Source: Sebaldella sp. S0638
GTDB lineage: Bacteria; Fusobacteriota; Fusobacteriia; Fusobacteriales; Leptotrichiaceae
DNA: 64,000 nt
Reading direction: 5' to 3'
Assembly (NCBI RefSeq): GCF_024158605.1
Contig: NZ_JAMZGM010000005.1
Coordinates: forward strand, 41,234 to 105,233
Shown: in pieces, positions 19,503 to 28,097 of the stretch
How positions within the stretch are numbered: the first letter of the stretch is position 1
Layout: every line of letters begins with the position of its first letter
Position numbers and translations under genes: made by a program
The notes under the pieces: model-generated
Database searches by the model: none
What the model was told of the DNA's origin: nothing
Seen by the model: the letters and a program-made list of their open reading frames with translations, nothing else

Positions 19503-20395
19503 CATTTGTATATCCGGGTCAGGGTTCACAGCAGGTAGGAATGGGACTGGATCTTTATGAAAATGCAGGGATAAAAAAAGATATAGACAATATTTTTGAT
19601 TCAATAGATAATAAAGAGCTGAAGGAAGTTATGTTTAACGGACCTGAGGAAGAACTGAAAAATACCAGAAATGCACAGCCGGCAATAGCGCTGTTATCTG
19701 TAATTCTGACAAAGCTGGTTAAGGAAAAAGGGATAATTCCTGATTATGTGGCTGGTCACAGTCTGGGTGAATATACAGCATTATACGGAAGTGAAGTTCT
19801 TAGTGAAACAGATATAATGAAATTAATCTCTAAAAGAGGAGAAATAATGGCTGGTTCCGGAATAGAAGGAACTATGGCTGCGATTCTCGGACTGGAAGCC
19901 TCAGAAGTAGAGAAAATCTGCGGTGAGATAGACGGAGTTATAGAAGCGGTGAATTTTAACGATCCTAAACAGACAGTGGTAGCCGGAGATAAGAATACAG
20001 TGGAGGGTAATCTGGATACCTTTAAACAGAAAGGTGCCAAAAGAGCTATACTTCTTGCTGTATCAGGACCGTTTCACAGTTCGCTTATGAAACCTGTTGC
20101 TGAGAAAATAAAAGATGAGTTTTCAAAATTCACTTGGAATACTCCTAAATGTCCTCTTATTGCTAATACAACGGCAACTGAGCTTGAAAACACAGAAAAT
20201 ATACAAAATGAATTATTTAACCAAACTTTTGGTCCGGTAAAATGGGTTGATACAATAAACAAACTCGCTGAAAACGGAGTAGAAAAAATTTATGAGATCG
20301 GCCCGGGAAGTGTTCTGAAAGGTATGATCAAAAAAATAAACGGGAATATAGAAGTAGTTAATATTTCAAAACTGGAAGATTTAGAAAATTTATAA
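19490..20395 (+). CDS. fabD: Malonyl-CoA:ACP transacylase (FabD)
   Basis: A 301-residue enzyme that transfers malonyl from CoA to ACP. It shows the oxyanion motif PGQGSQQVGMG (9-19), the nucleophile Ser91 in GHSLGEYTA and His196 in SGPFHSSLM. The start ATG 19490 follows AAGGAGGAAAC, inside the preceding membrane-protein gene. A terminator follows, so acpP and fabF depend on their own promoters. Confidence 0.96.
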   Translation: MGKIAFVYPGQGSQQVGMGLDLYENAGIKKDIDNIFDSIDNKELKEVMFNGPEEELKNTRNAQPAIALLSVILTKLVKEKGIIPDYVAGHSLGEYTALYGSEVLSETDIMKLISKRGEIMAGSGIEGTMAAILGLEASEVEKICGEIDGVIEAVNFNDPKQTVVAGDKNTVEGNLDTFKQKGAKRAILLAVSGPFHSSLMKPVAEKIKDEFSKFTWNTPKCPLIANTTATELENTENIQNELFNQTFGPVKWVDTINKLAENGVEKIYEIGPGSVLKGMIKKINGNIEVVNISKLEDLENL

Positions 20396-20400
20396 TAAAT

Positions 20401-20442
20401 AAAAACTGCATTTGACATAATATTGTTTTATGCAGTTTTTTT
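20401..20442 (+). terminator. Intrinsic terminator of fabD
   Basis: AAAAACTGCAT (20401-20411) pairs with ATGCAGTTTTT (20430-20440), followed by further T residues. The A tract may make it active in both directions. Confidence 0.85.
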
Positions 20443-20549
20443 GTGATTTTTAAAATTTTTTATTTTTCGTTTTAAAACTGTCAGATTTTAAATCTGATTT
20501 TTTTTTGAAAACATTTTGAATATTTAGAAAAAAATATAGATAATATTTT

Positions 20550-20643
20550 ATTTTATCTAGAAATTTCATGAAAAATATTTGTGAAAAATATCGGGGAATA
20601 CACATATGAAAACTATTTTATGAAATTTTGTTCTAGATAAAAT
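20550..20643. repeat. Inverted repeat upstream of the DUF2087 regulator (candidate operator pair)
   Basis: ATTTTATCTAGAAATTTCAT (20550-20569) returns as its reverse complement, with a 4-base insertion, at 20620-20643. The arms are about 50 bases apart, each containing TCTAGA. Between them GAAAAATAT occurs twice. The right arm lies just before a TATAAT-like -10 (near 20655-20660) and the gene start at 20680. This geometry suggests two operator half-sites or a large hairpin leader; autoregulation by the gene that follows is inference. Confidence 0.6.
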
Positions 20644-20679
20644 GATATTATATCTATAATTTAGGAAGAAGGTGAAGAA

Positions 20680-21435
20680 ATGAAAGAAGAGATTTTCTGG
20701 AATTCAGATATAAAAGACATAAAAAAAGGGTATGTAGAAAATGAAGAATGCTTTGAATGCCTGTTATGCGGAATGAAAACCGAAAAAGGCATAATATATA
20801 AAGAGGATAATACACTTCGTGACGCGGAAAAAGAGATGAAGTTTCATATATCCAAAGTTCATGTATCTGTCTTTGATTATCTTATAAATCTGAATAAAAA
20901 ATTAACAGGAATATCAGAACAGCAAAAAAAACTTTTGAAATTATTTTATCAGGGAAAAAATGATAAAGAAGTGCAAAAAGAAACAGAAACCGGGAGTATG
21001 TCTACTATCAGAAACCATAGATTTACACTAAAGGAAAAAGAAAGACAGGCGAAGGTATTTTTATCAGTAATGGAACTTTTGAGAGAAAGAGACCAAAATG
21101 CTGCTAAATTTATAGAACCACATAAAACAGCAAGATTCGTAGATGACAGATACAATATAACAGTAGATGAAAATCAGAAAATGCTGGAAAAATTCTTTGA
21201 ATTTCAGGACGGGAAAGCTGTGAAGCTGAAAAGATTTCCCGGAAGGGAAAAGCAAAGAGTAGTCGTAATAAGGGAGCTTTCCAAAAGTATAGAATCAGGA
21301 AAAAAATATTCTGAAAAAGAAATAAACAGTGTAATAAAAAAATTCTTTGATGATTATGTAACACTGAGAAGATACCTTATAGAATACGGTTTTCTGGATA
21401 GAAAAAAAGATGGAAGCGAATATTGGTTGAAATAA
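20680..21435 (+). CDS. DUF2087 transcriptional regulator with zinc-finger-like N-terminus
   Basis: A 251-residue protein in three parts. Residues about 24-61 hold Cys27-x2-Cys30 and His56-x4-His61, a plausible zinc site (Cys24 is also near). Residues about 74-135 look like a LuxR-type helix-turn-helix (SEQQKKLLKLFYQGKNDKEV, then STIRNHRFTLKEKERQ). Residues about 165-251 match DUF2087 (LKRFPGREKQRVVVI ... YLIEYGFLDRKKDGSEYW). DUF2087 proteins are seen with DNA-binding domains, so a regulator is likely, but the ligand and targets are unknown. It sits alone between fabD and acpP, behind an inverted repeat, so control of itself or of the fab genes is possible. The RBS is GGAAGAAGGTG. Confidence 0.8.
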   Translation: MKEEIFWNSDIKDIKKGYVENEECFECLLCGMKTEKGIIYKEDNTLRDAEKEMKFHISKVHVSVFDYLINLNKKLTGISEQQKKLLKLFYQGKNDKEVQKETETGSMSTIRNHRFTLKEKERQAKVFLSVMELLRERDQNAAKFIEPHKTARFVDDRYNITVDENQKMLEKFFEFQDGKAVKLKRFPGREKQRVVVIRELSKSIESGKKYSEKEINSVIKKFFDDYVTLRRYLIEYGFLDRKKDGSEYWLK

Positions 21436-21612
21436 ATATGCAAAAATGATATAATCTTTCAGTATGAAATTTAACGCATTATGAAAGTCGCTTTATATGT
21501 TGATATTCGGAAGTAATTCTGTATTATCTGTGATAATTATAAAAATATAGGTAAAAGCAGTTTTATCCTGTAATACCATATATTTTTTATATATTATTTG
21601 GATAAATATCGC

Positions 21613-21641
21613 TTGATTTATTAAAATGACTTTGCTATAAT
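21613..21641 (+). promoter_or_regulatory. acpP: Sigma-70 promoter of acpP
   Basis: TTGATT (21613-21618), a 17-bp spacer and TATAAT (21636-21641). The predicted start lies near 21648, leaving a leader of only about 15 bases made mostly of the ribosome binding site. Confidence 0.85.
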
Positions 21642-21662
21642 GCTAACATGGAGGTGGATTGT

Positions 21663-21884
21663 ATGTTAGATAAAATAAAAACAATAGTTGCAGAACAATT
21701 AGGTGTAGATGAAAGCCAAGTAACAGAGGATGCATCTTTTATAGATGATTTAGGAGCTGACTCATTAGATACAGTAGAATTGATTATGGCTTTTGAAGAA
21801 GCATTTGACGTGGAAATTCCTGATGAAGATGCACAAAAAATTAAAACTGTAAAAGATGTAATTGATTATATTGAGTCAAAATAA
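21663..21884 (+). CDS. acpP: Acyl carrier protein
   Basis: A 73-residue, strongly acidic helical protein with the phosphopantetheine-attachment motif [10 protein letters not shown]; Ser34 is the modified residue. It carries growing acyl chains in fatty-acid synthesis. The ATG at 21663 is chosen because GGAGGTGGATTGT directly precedes it; the earlier in-frame ATG at 21648 is itself part of that site. It has its own promoter and is followed by a weak terminator before fabF, which fits the need for far more ACP than enzyme. Confidence 0.97.
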   Translation: MLDKIKTIVAEQLGVDESQVTEDASFIDDLGADSLDTVELIMAFEEAFDVEIPDEDAQKIKTVKDVIDYIESK

Positions 21885-21901
21885 TATAGTTATCTAAGTA
21901 G

Positions 21902-21926
21902 AGGGGAAAAAAACACCCCTTTTTTT
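21902..21926 (+). terminator. Short intrinsic terminator after acpP
   Basis: GGGG (21903-21906) pairs with CCCC (21916-21919) around an A-rich loop, followed by seven T residues. The 4-5 bp stem is weak, so partial read-through to fabF is likely. Confidence 0.6.
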
Positions 21927-22133
21927 AATAATTGTACGAGTGTTATTTTTTCGGCGGGAATTTTTTGACGGGAAAATATAAAAACAGGCAGTTTAAATTT
22001 TTGAAAGTTTAATAAATATGCCGATTAGAGGTTATTTTTAGAATAATGATATTATAACAAAGATTATTTTATTTGAAAAAAAAACCAAAATAAAGTAAAA
22101 TATAGTGAAATATAATTTTTGGTGAGGTGAAAA

Positions 22134-23369
22134 ATGAGACGAGTAGTTATTACCGGAGTTGGGCTAATAACAGCTTTGGGAACTGGTACGGAAAAAACAT
22201 GGAACTCTTTGTTGAACGGAGACTGCGGAATTAACACAATAGAATCTTTTGATACTAGCGATCAGTCGGTTCATATAGCAGCAGAAGTGCGTGATTTTAA
22301 TCCGGAAGATTACATAGAAAAAAAGGAATTAAAAAAACTGGGAAGATTTTCGCAATTTGCAATTGCTGCTTCCAAAATGGCACTTGATGATGCAAAACTG
22401 GATATAAATGAATCTAATGCAACAAGAGTTGGTGTTATTATAGGTTCCGGTATAGGAGCTCTTGAAGTTATAGAAACTGAAATCGGAAAAATGATAGAAA
22501 AAGGACCTAAAAGAATATCTCCTTTTTATATACCGGCAGTTATTACAAATATGGCATCAGGAAATGTATCTATATATACAGGGGCGAAAGGGCCTAACAA
22601 AGCAATAGTAACAGCATGCGCATCAGGGACACACTCTATAGGTGATGCTTTCCAGACTATTTTACTTGGAAAAGCAGATGCTGTAATTGCAGGAGGATCG
22701 GAAGCTACAATAACAAGAAGTGGAATCGGAGGATTTGCCAGTATAAAAGCATTATCGAATAACCCGGATCCTAAAAAAGCTTCAAGACCGTTTTCTGCAG
22801 ACAGAGACGGATTTGTAATGGGTGAAGGTGCAGGAATATTAATAGTGGAAGAACTGGAACATGCATTAAAAAGAGGTGCTAAAATATATGCAGAGGTAGT
22901 AGGATACGGAGAAACCGGAGATGCATATCATATGACAGCGCCTGAAGAAAGCGGAAACGGAGCAGCACGTGCAATGCAGATGGCTTTGGAACAGGGGAAT
23001 ATTAATCCTGATGAAGTAGACTATATCAATGCACACGGTACGTCAACACCGTTAAACGACAAAATTGAAACACGTGCAATAAAAACTGTGTTTGGCGATC
23101 ATGCAAAAGAACTTGCAGTTAGTTCTACAAAAGGAGCTGTAGGGCATCTTTTAGGAGGAGCAGGAGGAGTAGAAGCAGGATTCCTTGCACTTGCAATACA
23201 TGAAGGTATTATGCCTCCTACAGTAAATTATGATAACCCTGATCCTGACTGTGATTTATATTATGTTCCTAATAAATCAGAAAAGAAGGAAATAAGATAC
23301 GGGATATCTAATACACTTGGATTTGGCGGACATAATGCAGTAATAGCGCTAAAAAAGTATGAAAAATAG
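22134..23369 (+). CDS. fabF: Beta-ketoacyl-ACP synthase II (FabF)
   Basis: A 411-residue elongating condensing enzyme. The Cys-His-His triad is visible as Cys162 in TACASGTHS, His301 in NAHGTSTPLND and His338 in GAVGHLLGGAGG; the C-terminal NTLGFGGHNA glycine-rich loop is also present. It condenses malonyl-ACP with acyl-ACP. The ATG follows GGTGAGGTGAAAA. The partners fabG, fabZ and an enoyl reductase are not in this window. It is followed by a hairpin and rnc. Confidence 0.96.
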   Translation: MRRVVITGVGLITALGTGTEKTWNSLLNGDCGINTIESFDTSDQSVHIAAEVRDFNPEDYIEKKELKKLGRFSQFAIAASKMALDDAKLDINESNATRVGVIIGSGIGALEVIETEIGKMIEKGPKRISPFYIPAVITNMASGNVSIYTGAKGPNKAIVTACASGTHSIGDAFQTILLGKADAVIAGGSEATITRSGIGGFASIKALSNNPDPKKASRPFSADRDGFVMGEGAGILIVEELEHALKRGAKIYAEVVGYGETGDAYHMTAPEESGNGAARAMQMALEQGNINPDEVDYINAHGTSTPLNDKIETRAIKTVFGDHAKELAVSSTKGAVGHLLGGAGGVEAGFLALAIHEGIMPPTVNYDNPDPDCDLYYVPNKSEKKEIRYGISNTLGFGGHNAVIALKKYEK

Positions 23370-23393
23370 TAGTACAATAGAAGTAAGTTTTTT

Positions 23394-23425
23394 AGAGAGC
23401 CAAAATGTCTTATTTTAGGCTCTCT
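23394..23425 (+). other. Hairpin between fabF and rnc without a T tail
   Basis: AGAGAGCC (23394-23401) pairs with GGCTCTCT (23418-23425), extended inside by AAAAT/ATTTT with one bulged A and the loop GTCTT. What follows is GATGAAAC, not a T run, so it does not look like a normal terminator. It lies in the leader of rnc and may be an RNA-processing or stability element. Confidence 0.6.
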
Positions 23426-23474
23426 GATGAAACTATTTTTATCATTAATAAAAAACTACAGGAGGTGTAATAAA

Positions 23475-24170
23475 ATGGATGATTCAAAATTAAGAGAATT
23501 AATGGAAAAAATCGGATATGAATTTGATGATATTAAGCTTTTAAAAGAAGCATTGATTCATCGGTCATATGCAAATGAACATGGTGAAATAGAGAATATA
23601 AATAACGAAAGGCTGGAATTCCTCGGGGATGCGGTACTGGATTTGATATCAACAGAATATATATACACAAAAGAGAAAGATGATAACGAAGGTGATCTTG
23701 CTAAGCTGAAAAGTAGAATAATCAGTGAACCTATATTTTCTGCCGTTTCAAAAGAAATAGCACTTGGAGAATATCTTTTTTTGAGTAACGGTGAAGAAAT
23801 TACCGGAGGACGTGACAGAAAGTCTATACTGGGCGATGCTTTTGAAGCACTGATAGGTGCTATATTTATGGACTCAGGATTTGATGAAGCAAAAAGAATA
23901 GCCCTTAAATATCTGAAAGATAAAATAGATAATATAGATGATCTTGAAGAGCTTAAAGATTATAAAACACTTTTACAGGAACTTTTCCAAAGTAAGTTTC
24001 ACATTATACCCAATTACGAGATTCTTTCAGAAAAAGGACCTGATCATAATAAAAAATTCGAGATAGCAGTAAAATTAAAAGATGAAATAGTAGGCATAGG
24101 AACAGGAACAAGCAAAAAAGAAGCAGAGAAAAATGCCGCTAGAGAGGCTTATTTTTTATTCAAAAAATAA
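23475..24170 (+). CDS. rnc: Ribonuclease III
   Basis: A 231-residue double-strand-specific endoribonuclease that processes rRNA precursors and some mRNAs. The catalytic signature NERLEFLGDAVLDL lies near residues 43-56, with the second metal-binding set in GDAFEALIGAIFMD; a dsRNA-binding domain fills the C-terminus (DYKTLLQELFQSKF ... GTSKKEAEKNAA). The start ATG 23475 has the full AGGAGGTG site 7 bases upstream; an upstream extension to 23427 lacks one. It follows fabF as in many Gram-negative bacteria. Confidence 0.96.
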   Translation: MDDSKLRELMEKIGYEFDDIKLLKEALIHRSYANEHGEIENINNERLEFLGDAVLDLISTEYIYTKEKDDNEGDLAKLKSRIISEPIFSAVSKEIALGEYLFLSNGEEITGGRDRKSILGDAFEALIGAIFMDSGFDEAKRIALKYLKDKIDNIDDLEELKDYKTLLQELFQSKFHIIPNYEILSEKGPDHNKKFEIAVKLKDEIVGIGTGTSKKEAEKNAAREAYFLFKK

Positions 24171-24237
24171 TTTATACCTTTATCTGTGTGTATGTCAGAT
24201 ATAGAGTTAAGGGCATAAAACCAAATAAGGAGATTCC

Positions 24238-24738
24238 ATGAAAAAAACAGCAGTATACCCAGGGAGTTTTGATCCTATAACAAAAGGTCATATAGACATC
24301 ATAAAGAGAAGTGCCAAATTGTTTGATGAATTAAAAATAGGAATTTTGATTAATTCGTCGAAGAAAAACTGGTTTACAATAGAAGAGAGAATAGAGCTGG
24401 TAAAAAGAATACTTAAAGAAGAAAATATAGAAGCTGAAGTATTGAGTTTTATGGGTTTAACAGTGGATTTTATGGCAGAACAAAATGCTGATATACTGGT
24501 AAGGGGACTAAGAGCAGTTTCAGACTATGAATATGAGCTGCAGTTTACTCTGACTAATACTATATTAGCAAAACAACCATTTGAAACGTTATTCTTTACG
24601 GCGCCGAGAGAATATCTGTATTTGAGTTCCAGTCTGGTAAAAGAAGTAGCCTTAAACAGCGGGAGACTGGATAAATTTTTACCGGAGGTTATCATAAAAG
24701 ATATAGAGGAAAGAGCCGAAAGAATTAGAAAAGGATAA
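24238..24738 (+). CDS. coaD: Phosphopantetheine adenylyltransferase
   Basis: A 166-residue nucleotidyltransferase, the usual length. The N-terminal motif YPGSFDPITKGHIDII holds the T/HxGH-type ATP site, and the C-terminal EYLYLSSSLVKEVA carries the ISSS-like loop; VRGLRAVSDYEYE is also conserved. It makes dephospho-CoA from ATP and phosphopantetheine, the penultimate step of CoA synthesis. The RBS is AAGGAG. radA begins 3 bases after its stop, so the two are co-transcribed. Confidence 0.96.
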   Translation: MKKTAVYPGSFDPITKGHIDIIKRSAKLFDELKIGILINSSKKNWFTIEERIELVKRILKEENIEAEVLSFMGLTVDFMAEQNADILVRGLRAVSDYEYELQFTLTNTILAKQPFETLFFTAPREYLYLSSSLVKEVALNSGRLDKFLPEVIIKDIEERAERIRKG

Positions 24739-24741
24739 GAT

Positions 24742-26094
24742 ATGGCGGCAAAATCAGGATATATTTGTTCCGAATGTGGATATACAAGCAGAAAATGGCT
24801 GGGAAAGTGTCCTAATTGTGAATCGTGGGGAACTTTTGAAGAGGAAGTGGATATAAAGAAAACACTTTCGAAAATATCAGCAGAAGATGTAGAATTAATA
24901 AGGCTCGAAGAGATAGAACTAGGCAAAGAATTCCGTATGGTAACTAAATTCAGTGAATTTGACAGAGTTCTGGGCGGCGGGCTGGTAAAAGGAGAGGTAG
25001 TTCTTATAAGCGGAAATCCCGGAATCGGGAAGTCCACTTTTTTGCTGCAATTAATTGATGAATATTCTAAAACCGGAAACGTTTTTTATATATCTGGTGA
25101 AGAGTCTCTAAGGCAGATAAAACAGCGTGCAGACAGACTTGGGGTAAAGAGTAAAAGTCTGTATCTCGCGAATGAAACGAATTTGGAAAAGATAGAATCA
25201 ATAATTTTAAAAGATAATCCTAAGATTGTTGTGATAGACTCTATTCAGACACTATATTCAGAGAATGTAAATTCAATACCGGGAAGTGTAACGCAAATTA
25301 GGGAAACAACACTGAAAATAATAGAACTGGCAAAAAGCAGGGAGATATCTTTTTTTATAGTAGGACATATAACTAAAGACGGAAAGGTAGCCGGCCCTAA
25401 ACTTTTGGAACATATGGTGGACGCGGTTGTTCAGATAGAAGGCGAGGAAAATAATTTTTACAGAATTATAAGAACTCTGAAAAACAGATTTGGTTCTACG
25501 AATGAAATATCAATCTTTGATATGAAAGAAGACGGGATAAGTGAAATTACAAATCCATCGGAATTCTTTATAGGAGAAAGAGAAGAAAAAAATGTAGGAA
25601 GTATAATAACACCTATATTGGAAGGAAGCAGGGTATTTTTATTTGAGGTACAGTCTCTGCTGACTAACACAACATTCGGACTTCCCCGCAGGATAATCGA
25701 AGGCTATGATAAAAACAGGGTAGAAATATTAGGAGCCGTTTTGAGTAAGTTTCTGAAACTGGATCTGAGCTCAAAGGATATTTTTATAAATATTCCCGGA
25801 GGGCTTACGCTAAAAGACAGAAGTTCTGATCTGGCAGTAATTTTTTCACTGATTTCTTCTATAAATGCTCTGGCAGTAAGCCAGAAAATAGCAGCAGTAG
25901 GTGAGTTAGGATTACGAGGAGAGATTCGACGGGTTGCTTTTATAAAAAACAGAATAAAAGAGTTGGAAAGACTGGGCTTCAAAGGTGTCTATCTTCCTAC
26001 GGCAAATAAAAAAGATTTAGAATCCGAAGATTTTAAAATAAAACTTATTTACCTGAAGAATATTGAGGAGTTGATAGAGAGGGTGAAAAAATAA
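24742..26094 (+). CDS. radA: DNA repair protein RadA (Sms)
   Basis: A 450-residue protein with an N-terminal zinc finger (Cys9, Cys12, Cys23, Cys26), a RecA-like ATPase core with Walker A GNPGIGKST (91-99), the RadA-specific KNRFGSTNE motif near residue 246 and a C-terminal Lon-protease-like domain without protease function. RadA is a DNA helicase that processes recombination branches. The stop codon overlaps the disA start by one base (TAATG), so the two are translationally coupled, a common arrangement. Confidence 0.96.
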   Translation: MAAKSGYICSECGYTSRKWLGKCPNCESWGTFEEEVDIKKTLSKISAEDVELIRLEEIELGKEFRMVTKFSEFDRVLGGGLVKGEVVLISGNPGIGKSTFLLQLIDEYSKTGNVFYISGEESLRQIKQRADRLGVKSKSLYLANETNLEKIESIILKDNPKIVVIDSIQTLYSENVNSIPGSVTQIRETTLKIIELAKSREISFFIVGHITKDGKVAGPKLLEHMVDAVVQIEGEENNFYRIIRTLKNRFGSTNEISIFDMKEDGISEITNPSEFFIGEREEKNVGSIITPILEGSRVFLFEVQSLLTNTTFGLPRRIIEGYDKNRVEILGAVLSKFLKLDLSSKDIFINIPGGLTLKDRSSDLAVIFSLISSINALAVSQKIAAVGELGLRGEIRRVAFIKNRIKELERLGFKGVYLPTANKKDLESEDFKIKLIYLKNIEELIERVKK

Positions 26095-27149
26095 TGACAA
26101 GAAAAGAGATATTAACCGGAATATTTTCCTTAGTCGCACCTGGAACATTATTAAGAGACGGTTTAGGCAGAATACAAGAAGCAGGATTGGGAGCACTGAT
26201 AGTAGTAGGAGACGAAGAGAATCTGAAATATATGATAGATGGGGGATTCAATTTAAACGTGGATTTTACTCCGCAAAAATTATATGAGCTTTCCAAAATG
26301 GACGGAGCAATAATGATATCCGAGAATTTAAGAAAAATTTCGTATGCCAATATTCAGCTTCAGCCAAAGGCTACTATCCATACAGATGAAAGCGGAACGA
26401 GACACAGAACCGCAGACAGAGTGGCTAAGCAGACAGGTAATCTGGTACTGGCTGTATCTGAAAGAAGAAATAAAATTACTATATACAAGGGTAGTTTTAG
26501 ATATGAAATTTTGGACATGAAGGATATACTGGCTAAAACAAGTCAGGCTTTAATGGCTCTTGAAAAATATGCAACAGCAATACATCATCACTTAACTAAT
26601 CTTACAATACTTGAGTTTGATAACATGGTTACTGTTAATGAAGTGGTGGAAGGAATAAAAAAATACGGTCTTTTATACAGAATAACCGATGAACTGGATG
26701 AATATATTCTGGAACTCGGGAGTGAGGGACGTCTGATAGTGCTGCAGTATGAAGAACTGATGCAGGGTATAAAAGAAGACCTCTATGATCTTATAAGAGA
26801 CTATAATAACAGTGAGGAAACTGTGGATAAAATATTCGGCGATATTAGAAAACTGAATAAGGAAGAACTGCTGGAACTGGGGAAAATCGCACATATAATG
26901 GGATTCGGGAAAGCATACAGCAACTTTGACAAGAGAATAACGCCGAGAGGATACAGAATACTGAGCGAAATCAAAAGAATAACAAAAAAAGATATAGAAT
27001 TATTAATAAAAGCTTTTAATGATTTGCCGGAGATTCTGGATGCCACATCTGAAGATATATCAAAAATAAAAGGAATAAGCAAATTCAAGGCAAGTTCCAT
27101 TGTAAGAGGACTGAAGAGACTGAGAAATACACTAATAATGGAAAGATAG
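26094..27149 (+). CDS. disA: Diadenylate cyclase DisA
   Basis: A 351-residue protein. The DAC domain fills the N-terminus with the catalytic motifs DGA (70-72) and RHR (103-105, in GTRHRTAD). A helical linker and a C-terminal helix-hairpin-helix DNA-binding region (DISKIKGISKFKASSIVRGL) follow. It condenses two ATP to cyclic di-AMP and in Bacillus scans DNA, pausing at lesions; RadA next to it is known to bind DisA. No CdaA-type cyclase or c-di-AMP phosphodiesterase is in the window. Confidence 0.95.
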   Translation: MTRKEILTGIFSLVAPGTLLRDGLGRIQEAGLGALIVVGDEENLKYMIDGGFNLNVDFTPQKLYELSKMDGAIMISENLRKISYANIQLQPKATIHTDESGTRHRTADRVAKQTGNLVLAVSERRNKITIYKGSFRYEILDMKDILAKTSQALMALEKYATAIHHHLTNLTILEFDNMVTVNEVVEGIKKYGLLYRITDELDEYILELGSEGRLIVLQYEELMQGIKEDLYDLIRDYNNSEETVDKIFGDIRKLNKEELLELGKIAHIMGFGKAYSNFDKRITPRGYRILSEIKRITKKDIELLIKAFNDLPEILDATSEDISKIKGISKFKASSIVRGLKRLRNTLIMER

Positions 27150-27164
27150 TTTAGGAGGAAAAAA

Positions 27165-28070
27165 GTGGATAAAAAAGTAGTAGTAGGCGGACAGGCTGTC
27201 ATAGAAGGAGTTATGATGAGAGGGCCTAAAGCAATAGCAACAGCTGTAAGAAGAAAAGACGGAACAATAGTATATAGAAAAAAAACACTTGATGAAAAAA
27301 AGAATAAATGGTTTAAAATGCCTTTTGTCAGAGGAGTTCTTGCATTATTTGATGCAATGGTAGTAGGAACAAAAGAGCTTATTTTCGCCTCAAATCAGGC
27401 AGGCGAAGAAGAAGAACAGTTAAGTGACAAAGAGGTAATGGGAACTGTTTCTATGTCTCTTATTATAGGAATAGGAGTATTTATGGTTATTCCTTCACTT
27501 GTAGGCGGACTGGTTTTTAAAGATAATAAATTAATGGCGAACATTGTAGAAGCAGTAATCAGACTTGTAATGTTTCTTGGATATATATGGGGAATCTCGT
27601 TTTTCAAAGATGTAAGAAGAGTTTTTGAATATCACGGGGCTGAACATAAGTCAATCTACAATTATGAAATGGAAAAAGCCCTTGAAGTGGGAAATGCCAA
27701 GTCATGTACAAGATTTCACCCTAGATGCGGTACAAGCTTTCTGCTTTTAGTTATGTTTATAAGTATAATAGTATTTTCAATTGTGGACTTTATATTTCCG
27801 GTACCGGATAATAAATTTCTTCTGATTATTTACAAAATATTTACAAGAATTCCTTTTGTACCTGTAGTAGCGGGGATTTCATTCGAAATTCAGAGATGGA
27901 CAAGCTATCACCTGAATAGTATAATTGGTAAAATGATAGCAGGGCCGGGGCTTCTTCTACAGAAAATAACTACAAAAGAACCTGATGAAAGTCAGCTTGA
28001 AGTAGCACTCGTAGCACTGAAAGTAGCTTTAGGAGAAGAAGTAACTAATGCAGTGGAAGTGGAAAGATAA
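27165..28070 (+). CDS. DUF1385 family membrane protein
   Basis: A 301-residue protein with the DUF1385 signature: VGGQAVIEGVMMRGP at the N-terminus, GAEHKSIYNYE in the middle, then CTRFHPRCGTSFLLLV with two conserved cysteines, and about four hydrophobic helices (for example VMGTVSMSLIIGIGVFMVIPSLVGG). It has been called a metal-dependent enzyme in some annotations, but the function is unproven. The start is GTG, with TAGGAGG upstream. It follows disA after 15 bases and is probably in the same transcript. In other bacteria DUF1385 genes often neighbour prfA/prmC, which here lie 5 kb away. Confidence 0.9.
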   Translation: MDKKVVVGGQAVIEGVMMRGPKAIATAVRRKDGTIVYRKKTLDEKKNKWFKMPFVRGVLALFDAMVVGTKELIFASNQAGEEEEQLSDKEVMGTVSMSLIIGIGVFMVIPSLVGGLVFKDNKLMANIVEAVIRLVMFLGYIWGISFFKDVRRVFEYHGAEHKSIYNYEMEKALEVGNAKSCTRFHPRCGTSFLLLVMFISIIVFSIVDFIFPVPDNKFLLIIYKIFTRIPFVPVVAGISFEIQRWTSYHLNSIIGKMIAGPGLLLQKITTKEPDESQLEVALVALKVALGEEVTNAVEVER

Positions 28071-28097
28071 GTCTGCTCTGAATATTAAGGAGATAGT

